From contig JANQKE010000061.1 of assembly GCA_028281265.1 (NCBI GenBank), positions 1 to 34,888 of the forward strand: a stretch of 34,888 nt of DNA, in the 5' to 3' direction. Both the position numbers and the translations under genes were made by a program. Below are positions 1-9,739 of the stretch, piece by piece. Below the pieces are notes generated by a model. That model saw nothing but the letters and a program-made list of their open reading frames with translations. It ran no database searches and was not told where the DNA came from. Source of the stretch: Alphaproteobacteria bacterium (lineage in GTDB: Bacteria > Pseudomonadota > Alphaproteobacteria > DSM-16000 > Inquilinaceae). Positions within the stretch are counted from its first letter, which is position 1; each line of letters opens with the position of its first letter.

Positions 1-165
1 CAGTTGCCCACGGGTCGCATCGGGTTGGCGTGTGCCGGCCGCCCGCTGCGTTGCGCCGCTTGCCCGATGGCACCCCATCGCGCGGCGCGACCCGCCTCCA
101 CGGATCGATCCGGCACACGCCAACAGATCGACCCGATAGTCCCTGAAAACGCTCTAGAGGTCTTG

Positions 166-1884
166 ATGATCGCGTCCGACCAGCGATCGAGCCGGCTCGG
201 CCTGGTTCTGCTCGCTCCGTTGAGCCTCTGGCTCGCCACCACGTTCGCCGTGCCGATGGGTACGGTCGGGCTGCTGAGCCTGCAGGCCGACACGTCCATC
301 TTCGCACCGCTGTCGCTGGATCTGACCGTGCGGCACCTGGGGGCGGTGCTGACGGACCCCTACTATCTGGAGATCCTCGCCCAGACCCTGTGGATCGGCG
401 CTCAGGTCACGCTGTGGTCGGCGCTTCTGGGCGTCCCCATCGCGCTGTGGCTGTCACGGGTGCCGCCGAAATGGCGGTCGATGGCCGTGGCGATCGTGCT
501 GATCCCGCTGCTGACCAATGTGGTGGTCCGCAGTCTCGGACTGTTGCAGGCACTCGCCCCCGACGCGCCGCTGCCGGCGTTGCTGGCGCTGCTGACCGGG
601 CAGGATCGGGTGAACCTTCTGTTCACCGATTTTACCGTGATCGTCGCCCTGGTGCAGGTGTTCTGCCCGTTCCTGATCATGGCGGTCTATGACGGTCTGA
701 CCGGGATCGACCGCCGGGTGGATGAAGCGGCGGAAAGCCTCGGCGCGCCGCCGATCGCCCGATTCTGGACCGTCACCCTGCCCCTCGCCCTGCCGGGCTT
801 GCGCGCCGGTGCTACGATCGTCTTCCTTCTGGCGACAACGGCCTACGTCTCCGCGACCCTGCTGGGCGGCAAGCAGGTCTGGGTGGCCGGCATGGTGGTC
901 TACGAGGAAGCGCTGCAGATCCTCAACTACCCCGGCGCCAGTGCGGTGGCGGTGGTGCTGATGCTGTGCTGCGTCGTGGCCACGGTGCTGATCAACCGGG
1001 GGTTCGGGCTGTTTCTGCCGTGGCTCGTGAACCGCCCCCGCACGCTGCCCCGGGCCGAGCCGCTTCCGGACAGCGCAGCGCAGGCACTGGAGTTCCTGGG
1101 CCCTTGGGTCGGCCGGGCGCTGTTCCTGGCCGGGCTGGCGTTGTTGACCTTCCCGCTGCTGCTGGTGGTGATCAACTCGGTCAACGACGTCCCGCAAGCG
1201 ACCGCAGGGACGTGGCAAGGCTTCACGACCCGCTGGTACGCGATGGTGCTGCTCGAAGGCAGCGCCTATATCGACAGCGCCGTCATCTCCGCCCGGCTGG
1301 CCGTGACCGCCGCGGTGATCGCGCTCGCTCTGTCGGTCCCGGCCGCCTTCGCCCTGGTGCGGCACAGTCCGGCCGACCCCGACCTGCTGGCGTCGGTCTA
1401 CATACTGCCGCTGGCCTTGCCGGGCATCGCGTTCGCGCTGGGCATTCTCAAGCTCTTGCAGATCTTCGTCGCCATCCCGCCGTTCTGGGGGCTGGTGATG
1501 GTACACGTCGTGCTGATCAGCCCGTTCACCCTGGCGATGCTGCGGACGGCCGTCCTCAATCTCGACCTCGCCCAGGAAGAAGCGGCTCAGGGTCTCGGCG
1601 CCGGCCCCGTCCGGACCTTTGCCTTGGTCACCCTGCCCGGCCTCGCCCCGGGGCTGACGGCGGCCGGCATCATCGCCTTTCTGATCTCTTTCGGCGAGGT
1701 GACGGTGACCGCGTTCCTGACCACCGCAAGACTTCAGACCCTGCCGGTACGGATCTATGCCGACATACAGTTCGACGTCCTGCCGACGGTCAACGTCGTC
1801 TCCACCCTGCTGATCCTCGCCACCATCGCCGTTCTCGCCCTGGTCAACCGCCTGGTCCCGCTGGAACGGGTCTGGCACCGGTAG
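166..1884 (+). CDS. ABC transporter permease, two fused permease domains
   Basis: Inner-membrane permease of a binding-protein-dependent ABC importer, 572 aa. It carries two consecutive membrane domains, each with its own cytoplasmic EAA loop: DEAAESLGAPPIARF in the first half and QEEAAQGLGAGPVRTF in the second. This two-in-one layout is typical of the Fe3+ (FbpB-like) and polyamine-type families. The second half (FGEVTVTAFLT, then a TLPVRIYADIQF stretch) resembles PotC. The frame is open from position 4, but I chose the ATG at 166, which has AGAGG at 156-160 and is followed directly by the first hydrophobic segment. The ATPase and binding protein should lie upstream, outside the window. It converges on the leuD-like gene, so it need not belong to that pathway. 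Substrate is unknown: polyamine, iron or another small solute. Confidence 0.85.
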   Translation: MIASDQRSSRLGLVLLAPLSLWLATTFAVPMGTVGLLSLQADTSIFAPLSLDLTVRHLGAVLTDPYYLEILAQTLWIGAQVTLWSALLGVPIALWLSRVPPKWRSMAVAIVLIPLLTNVVVRSLGLLQALAPDAPLPALLALLTGQDRVNLLFTDFTVIVALVQVFCPFLIMAVYDGLTGIDRRVDEAAESLGAPPIARFWTVTLPLALPGLRAGATIVFLLATTAYVSATLLGGKQVWVAGMVVYEEALQILNYPGASAVAVVLMLCCVVATVLINRGFGLFLPWLVNRPRTLPRAEPLPDSAAQALEFLGPWVGRALFLAGLALLTFPLLLVVINSVNDVPQATAGTWQGFTTRWYAMVLLEGSAYIDSAVISARLAVTAAVIALALSVPAAFALVRHSPADPDLLASVYILPLALPGIAFALGILKLLQIFVAIPPFWGLVMVHVVLISPFTLAMLRTAVLNLDLAQEEAAQGLGAGPVRTFALVTLPGLAPGLTAAGIIAFLISFGEVTVTAFLTTARLQTLPVRIYADIQFDVLPTVNVVSTLLILATIAVLALVNRLVPLERVWHR

Positions 1885-1892
1885 AAGGACCG

Positions 1893-1916
1893 CCCCGGCC
1901 GCGATCGGGACCGGGG
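1893..1916. terminator. Possible bidirectional terminator stem
   Basis: In the 51-base gap between the convergent permease and leuD-like gene, CCCCGG (1893-1898) can pair with CCGGGG (1911-1916) around a 12-base loop. There is no T-tract on either side, so a Rho-independent terminator is only suggested by position. Confidence 0.25.
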
Positions 1917-1935
1917 AGCTCCCGGCGCCGCCGGC

Positions 1936-2553
1936 CTATCGGCGGACGGCGCCGTCCGGCCGGGGCCGGTTCGCGGCCTCGAACGCGCTGATATCGGCCT
2001 CCAGGCTCAGGGTCAGGCTCAACTCATCCTGACCGGCCACCAGCATCGCCTTGCGGAAACCGTCGATCTCGAAGCGATGCACCGCACCGCCGGGCAGCCG
2101 CACCGTCTGATCCGGCACGTCGACGGTGACCGTCTGGCCGGGCGCGCGGGCGAGACGGTCGAGAAGCGTCGTGACGACGGCCTCGGGCAAGCGGATCGGC
2201 AGCACGCCGTTCTTCAGCGCGTTCGCATAGAAGATATCGCCGAAGCTGGGTGCGATCAGGACCCGGAAGCCGCTGTCGGCCAACGCGTAGACGGCTGCCT
2301 CCCGCGATGAGCCGCAGCCCAGATTATCGGCGGTCACGAGGGTATCCGCACCCCGGGCCGCCGGCTGGTTGAGCGGAAAGTCCTCGCGCAGGTCACCGCC
2401 CTCCCCCCGCCGCATGTCGTGGAGGAGGAACCGGGCATAGCCTTCCTCGCGCGGGGTGCTCATGAACCGGGCCGGAATCAACTGATCGGTATCGATGTTC
2501 GCGATCGGCAGACCGACAGCCCGGCCGGTGTGAGTGGTCAGAGGCTCCCGCAT
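1936..2553 (-). CDS. leuD: 3-isopropylmalate dehydratase small subunit-like (LeuD family)
   Basis: Small swivelling subunit of an aconitase-superfamily hydro-lyase, 205 aa, the normal LeuD length. Family marks are NIDTDQLIPARFM near the N-terminus, the GCGSSRE substrate-binding loop, and APSFGDIFYANALKNGVLP. It pairs with the large subunit encoded two bases upstream (2556-3956). The ATG at 2553 gives a product aligned with the LeuD start; the frame stays open upstream only inside leuC. In leucine synthesis the pair isomerises 2- to 3-isopropylmalate through isopropylmaleate. Here it is the last gene of a catabolic operon with hydantoinase, hydrolase and CoA-transferase genes, so I infer that it hydrates a substituted maleate instead. 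The family call is firm; the substrate is open. Confidence 0.9.
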   Translation of the reverse strand: MREPLTTHTGRAVGLPIANIDTDQLIPARFMSTPREEGYARFLLHDMRRGEGGDLREDFPLNQPAARGADTLVTADNLGCGSSREAAVYALADSGFRVLIAPSFGDIFYANALKNGVLPIRLPEAVVTTLLDRLARAPGQTVTVDVPDQTVRLPGGAVHRFEIDGFRKAMLVAGQDELSLTLSLEADISAFEAANRPRPDGAVRR

Positions 2554-2555
2554 GA

Positions 2556-3956
2556 TCAGGCCACCATGCCGTCGGGCAGGGGCGACAGCGGCAGCGTCCG
2601 GACATCCGTCAACCGGCCGGTCACGGCCGCGGCGGGGGCCATGGCCGGGCTCATCAGATGGGTCCGCGCCCCGGGGCCCTGGCGGCCGCGGAAGTTGCGG
2701 TTGGTGGTCGAGGCACAGCGGTCCCCCGCCGGCACCAGGTCGCCGTTCATGCCGACGCACAAGGAGCAGCCGCTTTCCCGCCACTCGGCCCCCGCCGCGG
2801 TGAACAGACGGGCCAGACCCTCCCGCTCGGCCTGACGCTTGACCGCGGTCGACCCCGGCGAGATCAGCATCGGCACCGCGACGCGCCGGCCCGCGACGAT
2901 GGCGGCGGCGGCGCGCAGATCCTCGATCCGCGCATTGGTGCAGGAGCCCAGGAACACCCGGTCGACCGGCAGACCTTCCAGCCGCTGGCCGGGCGAAAGC
3001 CCCATATAGTCGAGCGTCTTCCGGTCAGCCGCCTGCGGCACGGCACCGGTGATCGGAACCACCTCCTGGGGGCTCGTACCCCAGGTGACGGACGGGGCGA
3101 CCATCGCCGCCTCCAGGCTCACCTCCCGGTCGAACACGGCATCGCGGTCGCTGGCGAGGTCGAGCCAGTCCTCGGCGGCCCGTTCGAAGGCGGCTCCTTC
3201 CGGCGCCATGGGCCGGCCCCGAACATAGGCGATCGTGGTTTCGTCCGGGGCGACCATTCCCGCGCGGGCCCCGGCCTCGATCGACATGTTGCAGATCGTC
3301 ATCCGACCCTCCGCGGACAGGGACCGGATGGCCGTCCCGGCATACTCGATCACATGGCCGGTGGCACCGGCGGTACCGATGGTTCCGACCAGGTTGAGGA
3401 TCAGATCCTTGGCGGTCACCGCCGGCTGCAACGCACCGTCGACGGTGATCCGCAGCGTCTTCGGCCGGGCCTGCCACAGGGTCTGGGTCGCCAGCACATG
3501 CGCCACCTCCGACGCGCCGATCCCGAAGGCCAGGGCCCCGAACGCACCGTGGGTAGCGGTATGGCTATCGCCGCAGACGATGGTCAGTCCCGGCAGGGTG
3601 ATGCCGAGCTCCGGCCCGACGACATGGACGATCCCTTGATGGGGGTCGCCCAGATCGAACAGCCTGACATGATTGGCGGCGGTGTTGGCCCGCAGCCGCT
3701 CGACCATCGCGGCGATCGCGGGATCGGCGATCGGGCGGTCCCGGCCGGTCGTCGGCACATAGTGATCGGCGATGCCGAACGTCAGATCCGGCCGGCGGAC
3801 GGCCCGGCCAAGCGCCTTGAGCTTGCCATAGGCATGGTGGCTGCCCTCATGGGTGAAGTGCCGGTCGATATAGAGCAGATCCATGCCGCCGGAATGCCGA
3901 TGCACGACATGGCGGTCCCAGATCTTGTCCAGCAGGGTGCGTGGCGGTTCGGTCAT
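2556..3956 (-). CDS. leuC: 3-isopropylmalate dehydratase large subunit-like (LeuC family)
   Basis: Large [4Fe-4S] subunit of an aconitase-superfamily hydro-lyase, 466 aa, the same length as bacterial LeuC. The three expected cluster ligands are present: Cys339 ([13 protein letters not shown]) and Cys397/Cys400 ([11 protein letters not shown]). Other LeuC marks are the [14 protein letters not shown] motif near residue 128 and [14 protein letters not shown] near 414. The start at 3956 overlaps the CoA-transferase stop by ATGA. Sequence alone does not separate isopropylmalate isomerase from citraconate or dimethylmaleate hydratases. Operon context favours a catabolic role, but a plain leucine-biosynthesis role cannot be excluded without knowing whether the genome has another leuCD. 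Confidence 0.92.
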   Translation of the reverse strand: MTEPPRTLLDKIWDRHVVHRHSGGMDLLYIDRHFTHEGSHHAYGKLKALGRAVRRPDLTFGIADHYVPTTGRDRPIADPAIAAMVERLRANTAANHVRLFDLGDPHQGIVHVVGPELGITLPGLTIVCGDSHTATHGAFGALAFGIGASEVAHVLATQTLWQARPKTLRITVDGALQPAVTAKDLILNLVGTIGTAGATGHVIEYAGTAIRSLSAEGRMTICNMSIEAGARAGMVAPDETTIAYVRGRPMAPEGAAFERAAEDWLDLASDRDAVFDREVSLEAAMVAPSVTWGTSPQEVVPITGAVPQAADRKTLDYMGLSPGQRLEGLPVDRVFLGSCTNARIEDLRAAAAIVAGRRVAVPMLISPGSTAVKRQAEREGLARLFTAAGAEWRESGCSLCVGMNGDLVPAGDRCASTTNRNFRGRQGPGARTHLMSPAMAPAAAVTGRLTDVRTLPLSPLPDGMVA

Positions 3957-5182
3957 CCGATCCCCCCCTTCGCCCGGAGAGCCGCGATCGCGTCCGCCCC
4001 CAGGCCCAGCACATCGGTCAGGACCGCGTCGGTGTCGGCTCCCAGGCTCGGGGGCGCACGCCGATAGCTGACGGGCGTTTCGGACAGGTTGAGCGGGTTG
4101 GCGACGGAAGGCACGCAGCCCAGCCGGTCGTCCGGCAGATCGAGCTTGAGCCCATGGTCGACCACATGCGGGTCGGCGAACACCCGGTCGAGCGGGTTGA
4201 TCGGCCCGCACGGCACGCCCACCGCCTCGAGCACCGCAATCCAGGCGTCGGTCGTGCGCGCCGCGACGACACCGGCCACCAGCGGGATCAAGGCGGCCCG
4301 GTTGGCGACCCGGGCGCGGTTGGTGGCGAACCGGTTGTCCGACGCCCATTCGGGATGGCCCGCCTCGCTCGCGAACCGGCGGAACTGCTCGTCATTGCCG
4401 ACCGCCAGCACGATGTGGCCGTCCAGGGTGGCGAACGCCTGATAGGGGACGATGTTGGGATGGGCGTTGCCGAGCCGGCCCGGCGGCTTGCCGCCGACCA
4501 GATAGTTCAGCGCCTGGTTCGCCAGGGTGGCGACCTGCACGTCCATCAGGGCGAGATCGATGAACTGGCCCCGTCCGGTCCGCTGCCGGTGCGCAAGCGC
4601 CGCAAGCACGCCGATCGTGGCGTACAGGCCCGTCATGACGTCGGCCAGGGCGACGCCGACCTTGACCGGCCCGCCGCCGGGCCGGTCATCGGGCTCCCCG
4701 GTCACCGACATCAGCCCGCCCATCGCCTGGATCATGAAGTCGTAGCCGGCCCGGGCGGCATAGGGACCGGACTGCCCGAAGCCGGTGATCGCGCAGTAGA
4801 TCAGGCTCGGGTTGACCGTCGCCAGGCTCCTGTAGTCGAGGCCGTACTTGGCCAGCCCGCCGACCTTGAAGTTTTCCAAGAGGATGTCGGACTTCGCCGC
4901 CAAGTCCCGCACCAGCGCCGCACCGTCCGCGGTGGTGATGTCGATGGTCGCCGACCGCTTGTTGCGGTTGGCGGCGAGGAAGTATGCGCTCTCCTGGGCG
5001 TCGGTGCCGGCCGGCCCGTGATGGAACGGCGGACCCCAACCGCGGGTGTCGTCACCCTGACCGGGCCGTTCGATCTTGATGACCTCCGCGCCCAAGTCGC
5101 CGAGGATCTGGCTGGCCCAGGGGCCCGCCAGAATGCGGCTGAGATCCAGGACCCGGATGTTGCTGAGGGGGCCGTCGTTCAT
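3953..5182 (-). CDS. CaiB/BaiF family (class III) CoA-transferase
   Basis: Predicted to move CoA between carboxylic acids, 409 aa, usual for the family. It has the N-terminal [20 protein letters not shown] and [21 protein letters not shown] segments. Asp148 ([12 protein letters not shown]) is in the position of the catalytic aspartate of class III transferases, and [16 protein letters not shown] follows near residue 204. Both ends are coupled by ATGA overlaps, to the hydrolase upstream (5179-5182) and leuC downstream (3953-3956), so it is expressed with both. In this context it could activate the malate-type product of LeuCD (compare L-malate, citramalate and itaconate CoA-transferases of this family). 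The acid itself cannot be deduced. Confidence 0.9.
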   Translation of the reverse strand: MNDGPLSNIRVLDLSRILAGPWASQILGDLGAEVIKIERPGQGDDTRGWGPPFHHGPAGTDAQESAYFLAANRNKRSATIDITTADGAALVRDLAAKSDILLENFKVGGLAKYGLDYRSLATVNPSLIYCAITGFGQSGPYAARAGYDFMIQAMGGLMSVTGEPDDRPGGGPVKVGVALADVMTGLYATIGVLAALAHRQRTGRGQFIDLALMDVQVATLANQALNYLVGGKPPGRLGNAHPNIVPYQAFATLDGHIVLAVGNDEQFRRFASEAGHPEWASDNRFATNRARVANRAALIPLVAGVVAARTTDAWIAVLEAVGVPCGPINPLDRVFADPHVVDHGLKLDLPDDRLGCVPSVANPLNLSETPVSYRRAPPSLGADTDAVLTDVLGLGADAIAALRAKGGIG

Positions 5183-5814
5183 GCCGGTGCCTTGGTGCTC
5201 CGCGCCTGGAGGAACGCAACCGCCTCGGCACAGGTCATGGTCGGGCTGATCGAGCCGAGCACCCGCACCGAGGCGTCATGCAGGTCGTCCTTGAAGGCGG
5301 CACACCCGTCGGTCAGCAGGATGGTGTCGAGGTTGCGGACATGGGCATCCCGCAAGGTGCTCGCGACCCCGCCATTGGTGACGATACCACACACCATCAG
5401 CCAGACGATCCCGGCGCGGGCCAGCACGAACTCCATCCGGGTCTGGTAGAAGGCGGAGTAAGCCACCTTCTCGACCACGAAATCCGCCGGCTGCAGCGTG
5501 TCGACGAGCCGGTGCCCCCAGGCGCCGGGGCAGAAATCGCCCTTCGCCAGAAACGGGCGGAGCCGCTTGAGGTGATCGGCGATCATCGGCTCGCCGCCGC
5601 GACCGGGCACCAGAGTGAACTGGGTGGAAATGACGGCCCCGCCGGCCGACCGCATCGCCTCGGCCACCGGCTTGACCCGGTCCGGCAAGGCGGCGATCGC
5701 CGGTGCCGTGGTGCCGGACCGCCCGTAAGCACCGTCGGGGTGCAGGAAGTCGTTCTGCAGGTCGACGATGAGCAACCCGGCCCGGGCCGGATCGAATGCG
5801 GTCAAGTCGGCCAT
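5179..5814 (-). CDS. Isochorismatase-fold hydrolase lacking the canonical Cys nucleophile
   Basis: Cytoplasmic isochorismatase-superfamily protein, 211 aa. The catalytic Asp (Asp22, LLIVDLQNDF) and Lys (Lys116, VEKVAYSAFY) are present. The nucleophile motif normally reads T-N-x-C-V; here it is TNGGV, so the cysteine position is Gly149. A cysteine does occur seven residues earlier (Cys142). Amidases of the fold (N-carbamoylsarcosine amidase, maleamate amidase) need that Cys, whereas true isochorismatases such as EntB and PhzD have Gly there. N-carbamoylsarcosine amidase-like genes commonly sit beside hyuAB, which suggests hydrolysis of the opened ring, but the Gly makes simple amidase chemistry doubtful. 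It is three bases from hyuA and coupled to the CoA-transferase by ATGA. Confidence 0.85.
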   Translation of the reverse strand: MADLTAFDPARAGLLIVDLQNDFLHPDGAYGRSGTTAPAIAALPDRVKPVAEAMRSAGGAVISTQFTLVPGRGGEPMIADHLKRLRPFLAKGDFCPGAWGHRLVDTLQPADFVVEKVAYSAFYQTRMEFVLARAGIVWLMVCGIVTNGGVASTLRDAHVRNLDTILLTDGCAAFKDDLHDASVRVLGSISPTMTCAEAVAFLQARSTKAPA

Positions 5815-5817
5815 GGC

Positions 5818-7926
5818 TCAGATGTCCTCCCCCACCCGGGTGATGATCAGATTGCCGAACCGATCGACCTGTCCGATCAGCCCGGGATCAATGAAGATGG
5901 TCGTATCCGGCTGCTCCAGGATCGCCGGGCCGCCGATCTGCGCACCGACCGGCAGGGTCAACCGGTCATAGACGGCCGTGTCGTGCCACCCGCCGCCGGC
6001 GTAGACGGGTCGGCTGCCCCGCTGCGCCTGGCCGACGGTGCCGCCGGCCTTGGGTGCCAGGACCGTAAGGTCGAATTTCGGCCGCCGCCCGACCACCGCG
6101 GTGCGGACGTTGAGCAACCGCGGCACGCCGCCGGCCAGCAGGCGGCCATAGACCGACCGGTAGGCCGTATCGAACGCCTCGGCGATCGCCGCCCGGTCGA
6201 AAGGCCGGACGTCGCCATCCGCGCTCACCGCTTTGGCGAACGGAACGATCACCGTGTGGGTCTGGCCGACATAGGCCATGTCTAATTCGACGATGGTGTC
6301 GAGCCGCTCCAGCGCCACGCCGGCATCGGCCAGCAAGCCCCGGCCCTCGGTCGACTGGGCGTCGATCGCCTGGGCCAGGGTCTCGATGTCGACCGTCGGG
6401 ACGGTGGCGTTGATGGTCTGCACGAAATCATGCCGCATATCCGCGATCACGCAGCCCAAGGCACTGGTCACGCCCGGATAGCGTGGCACCAGCGCCTGGC
6501 CGAGGCCGACCTCCTCCATCAGCGCGCCGACATGCAGGGCCCCGCCGCCGCCGAACGGCATCAGCGCGAAACGCTTGGGATCGTAGCCACGCTCGATCGA
6601 CACCAGGCGGATGGCCCCGGCCATCCGGGCATTGGCGACCAGGATGATCGCTTCGGCCGCCGCCAGCGCATCGAGACCGAGCGGATCGCCGACATGGGTC
6701 TTGATCGCCTGGATCGCCGCCCGCCGGTCGAGCTTGTCGAGCCCGCCGCCGATCGGCTGCTCGGCATTGATCCGCCCCAGCACGACATTGGCATCGGTCA
6801 CCGTGGGGCGATCGTTGCCCTTGCCGTAGCACACCGGGCCCGGGGTCGAGCCCGCGCTCTCGGGACCGATGTTGAGCATCCCGCCCTTGTCGACCGAGGC
6901 GATCGAACCGCCGCCGGCGCCGATCGTGGTGATCTCGATCATCGGCGTGCGCACGACCATGCCGTAATCGATGCTGGTCTGCGGGCTCAGCACCGTCCGG
7001 CCGTCGGCGATCAGGGAGACGTCGAAGCTGGTCCCGCCCATATCGCCGGTGATGACGTTGGCGAACCCCGCCGCCTGGGCGATGTACCCGGCGGCCATCA
7101 CCCCGGCCGCAGGGCCGCTGAGAGCGGTGCGGACGGGCAGCCGCTTGGCGGTGTCGACCGACATCACCCCGCCGTTGGACTGGACGATCAGGAACTCGCC
7201 GCCGAAACCGTCGCCCTTCAGCGCCGATTCGAGCCGGCCGAGATAGCCGCCGATCTCGGGCTGCAGATAGGCGTTCAGCGCGGTGGTCGAGAACCGCTCG
7301 AACTCCCGGATCTCCGGCAGGATCTCGCTGCTGGCGGTGACATGGTCGTTGGGCCACAGCGCCCGGACCGCCGCCGCGGCCGCCCGCTCGTTGGTCGGGT
7401 TGGCATAGGCGTTGACGAACAGGACGGCGACCGCCTGGCAACCCGCATCGATCAGCGCCCGGGCGGCGCGCTCGACCGCCGCGATGTCCACGGGCACGTG
7501 CATCGTGCCGTCAGCCAGGATGCGTTCCGGAACTTCGAGCCGCAGGTCGCGTGGGACGATCGGCTCGAACCGGCCCCACAGGCCCCAGGTCCTGGGCCGA
7601 TCCCGACGCCGCATCTCCAACACGTCGCGGAAGCCCTCGGTGGTGATCACGCCGATGCGGGCGCCTTTGCGCTCCAGCAACGCGTTGGTACCGGCGGTGG
7701 TTCCATGGACGACGGTCGCGATGGTCTGCTTGTCGGAGGCCTGCTGGCCGATCCCCGCCAGGAACCCCACCGACTGATCGGGCCGACTGGTCGGGACTTT
7801 CGCGACACCGGCGGTGTTGGTGTCCTCGTTGAGGAAGAAGACGTCCGTAAACGTGCCGCCGACGTCGACCCCGATGATCAGGCCCGTTTCAGCGCGGTGC
7901 GACAGCCGCGTCGTTTCGGCGGTCAT
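5818..7926 (-). CDS. hyuA: Hydantoinase/oxoprolinase family protein, HyuA subunit
   Basis: ATP-dependent ring-opening subunit of the HyuA / 5-oxoprolinase A / acetone carboxylase beta family, 702 aa, full length. It has the N-terminal phosphate loop GVDVGGTFTDVFF (near residue 20), the GTTAGTNALLERKGA segment near 103, and the second DMGGTSFDVSLI loop of the actin-like ATPase fold. The C-terminal hydantoinase domain ends with GGPAILEQPDTTIFI. It pairs with HyuB, whose stop overlaps this start by ATGA (7923-7926). The family hydrolyses N-methylhydantoin, 5-oxoproline and related cyclic amides with ATP; some relatives carboxylate ketones. Neighbours fit a lactam, imide or hydantoin substrate, but the compound is not shown by sequence. 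Confidence 0.92.
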   Translation of the reverse strand: MTAETTRLSHRAETGLIIGVDVGGTFTDVFFLNEDTNTAGVAKVPTSRPDQSVGFLAGIGQQASDKQTIATVVHGTTAGTNALLERKGARIGVITTEGFRDVLEMRRRDRPRTWGLWGRFEPIVPRDLRLEVPERILADGTMHVPVDIAAVERAARALIDAGCQAVAVLFVNAYANPTNERAAAAAVRALWPNDHVTASSEILPEIREFERFSTTALNAYLQPEIGGYLGRLESALKGDGFGGEFLIVQSNGGVMSVDTAKRLPVRTALSGPAAGVMAAGYIAQAAGFANVITGDMGGTSFDVSLIADGRTVLSPQTSIDYGMVVRTPMIEITTIGAGGGSIASVDKGGMLNIGPESAGSTPGPVCYGKGNDRPTVTDANVVLGRINAEQPIGGGLDKLDRRAAIQAIKTHVGDPLGLDALAAAEAIILVANARMAGAIRLVSIERGYDPKRFALMPFGGGGALHVGALMEEVGLGQALVPRYPGVTSALGCVIADMRHDFVQTINATVPTVDIETLAQAIDAQSTEGRGLLADAGVALERLDTIVELDMAYVGQTHTVIVPFAKAVSADGDVRPFDRAAIAEAFDTAYRSVYGRLLAGGVPRLLNVRTAVVGRRPKFDLTVLAPKAGGTVGQAQRGSRPVYAGGGWHDTAVYDRLTLPVGAQIGGPAILEQPDTTIFIDPGLIGQVDRFGNLIITRVGEDI

Positions 7927-9611
7927 GCGCCATTCCCTTTGAAACCGTAATCCCGCACCGCCGCCTGGGGCGATACATAGCCCAGGCGCAGATCCCGCGC
8001 GATCGCCGCGGGGTCGCGCTCCGCCACCGGTCCGTATCCGCCGCCGCCCGGGGTCTCGAGCCGGATGCGCCGGCCCCGCTCAAGGGGGATGCCGACCATC
8101 TTCGAGACCATCGGCGGTCGGTGCCATCCGGCCTCGGTCTGATAGGAGAAGCGGTTGAGCGCCGCGGGCGCGCCGCCGATCACGCCCTGGGGCGGGGCCT
8201 TGCCGCGTTCGCCGAACAGGAACGCCTGGCCTTCCTCCTCCAACAGCTCGATCTCGTAGACCGCGCCCAGACCGCCCCGGTGCCGGCCCGGTCCGCCGCT
8301 ATCGGGTCGCAGGGCCCATTGGGTGAAGATCACCGGATAGGCCGCCTCCAGGATCTCGACCGGCGGGATCGTGGCGGTGGAGATCGGGGCGTTGCCGTGG
8401 TTGAGGCCGTCCCCCTCCGGGTTGCCGCCCAGCCCGCCGCCGTAGAAGCTGAACATCACCCAGCGGCGGCCGTCCGTCCGGTGCCCGGCCAGGGAAAGCG
8501 CGTTGATCGTACCATAGGCGTTGCCGTTGACCCGTTCCGGCGCGATCTGAGCGAAGGCGGCGAACACGACGTCGATCATCCGCAAGATGGTCTCGGTGTA
8601 GCCGCCGACGGGCTTCGGAAAGGTCGCCGCCAGCATGGACGGTTCGGGGATCACGAAGTCGATCGGCCGCATCACCCCGGCATTGGCCGGCAATTCCGGA
8701 AAGATGTGCTTCATCGCCACGTAGCAGCAGGCGATCGACGTCGACCGGCTGATGTTGATCGGGCCGGCCACCGGCGGGGCGGAGTCGGTGAAGTCGAGCG
8801 TCAGACGGTCACCCTGGATGGTGAGGGTCAGCCTGATCGGTAGCGGCACGTCGTCGATGCCGTCGTTGTCGAGGATGTCCTCGGCCGCCCAGGTCCCGTC
8901 CGGCAGCGCCGCGAGCTCCGAACGCATCAGCGCTTCGGCCCGGTCGGACAGGGCGTCCAGGGCCGACCGCACCGTCTCCGCCCCATACTCGGCCAACAAG
9001 GCGTCCAGCCGCCTGGCGCCGAGGTCGAGCGCATTGAGCTGGCCGTTGAGGTCACCGAAGGCCGATTGCGGCTGGCGGCTGTTGGTCAGCAGGATGTCGA
9101 CGATGTCCTGCTGCAAGGCCCCGCCGCGGACCAGCTTGACCGGCGGGATCACCACCGCCTCCTGAAACGCTTCGGTGGCCACCGGATTGTAGTTGCCGGG
9201 CACGTTGCCCCCGACATCGTGCCAATGCCCGACCGAGGCCAGGTGGCAGAACACGGCGCCTTCGTGGAAGTAAGGCCGGACCAGTCGCATGTCCGAGAAA
9301 TGGGTGCCGCCCTCGTACGCCTCGTTGAAGACGTAGACATCGCCGTCGGTCAGATCGCCGTCCCGGGCGGCCTTGTCGATCACCGCCTTGACCGCGAACG
9401 CCATCACACCGACGAAGATCGGCAGGCCGGACTTTCCCTGCACCAGGGTCGCGCCGGTGTCGGCGTGATAGAGGCCATGGCTGGCGTCATGTGCCTCGGC
9501 GATGATCGGATTGAACGCGCTGCGGAACAGTGTGGCATCCATCTCGTCGGCGATCTGCTCCATCCGACCGGCGAGCACGGCCAGAGTGACGGGATCCAGT
9601 GTCTTGGTCAT
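7923..9611 (-). CDS. hyuB: Hydantoinase B/oxoprolinase family protein, HyuB subunit
   Basis: Partner subunit of HyuA, 562 aa, usual length for the family. Recognisable stretches are DPVTLAVLAGRMEQIADEMD at the N-terminus, EAHDASHGLYHADTG, GDVYVFNEAYEGGTHFSDM, LASVGHWHDVGGNVPG, and the C-terminal SGGPGRHRGGLGAVYEIEL followed by a Gly-rich ETPGGGGYGP tail. It is the first gene of the six-gene minus-strand operon. The ATG at 9611 is preceded by a G-rich GGGGGAT stretch about eight bases away. The promoter must lie in the 161-base divergent region shared with the GntR gene, which implies regulation by that protein. Confidence 0.92.
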   Translation of the reverse strand: MTKTLDPVTLAVLAGRMEQIADEMDATLFRSAFNPIIAEAHDASHGLYHADTGATLVQGKSGLPIFVGVMAFAVKAVIDKAARDGDLTDGDVYVFNEAYEGGTHFSDMRLVRPYFHEGAVFCHLASVGHWHDVGGNVPGNYNPVATEAFQEAVVIPPVKLVRGGALQQDIVDILLTNSRQPQSAFGDLNGQLNALDLGARRLDALLAEYGAETVRSALDALSDRAEALMRSELAALPDGTWAAEDILDNDGIDDVPLPIRLTLTIQGDRLTLDFTDSAPPVAGPINISRSTSIACCYVAMKHIFPELPANAGVMRPIDFVIPEPSMLAATFPKPVGGYTETILRMIDVVFAAFAQIAPERVNGNAYGTINALSLAGHRTDGRRWVMFSFYGGGLGGNPEGDGLNHGNAPISTATIPPVEILEAAYPVIFTQWALRPDSGGPGRHRGGLGAVYEIELLEEEGQAFLFGERGKAPPQGVIGGAPAALNRFSYQTEAGWHRPPMVSKMVGIPLERGRRIRLETPGGGGYGPVAERDPAAIARDLRLGYVSPQAAVRDYGFKGNGA

Positions 9612-9719
9612 CGGGAGATCCCCCGGATTGATGCGGTTATCATCGGCACCGTTTGTGGCTTTCGGAACATTTCCCGTTGCGCGTCCAACGGTGGCCTGTA
9701 TGTTTCAGGGACGCATGAG

Positions 9720-9739
9720 CTGTCTACTAGAAAAGACAG
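9720..9739. promoter_or_regulatory. Inverted repeat, candidate GntR operator
   Basis: CTGTCT (9720-9725) and AGACAG (9734-9739) form a perfect 6-bp inverted repeat around ACTAGAAA. A second short repeat, CCTG-N7-CAGG, lies at 9695-9709. Both are in the divergent gap between hyuB and the HutC-type regulator. HutC-like proteins commonly bind short palindromes rich in GT and AC, so this is a reasonable autoregulatory and operon operator, but no binding data exist here. Confidence 0.45.

Noticed and set aside
1..165. N-terminal extension of the permease frame, or tail of an upstream ABC ATPase gene
   Set aside because: No frame shows recognisable ATPase C-terminal sequence, and the extension of the permease frame lacks membrane character. 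I left it unassigned.
454..1878. 474-codon antisense frame opposite the ABC permease
   Set aside because: Low-complexity, Gln/Arg/Asp-rich product with no family features; shadow of the permease.
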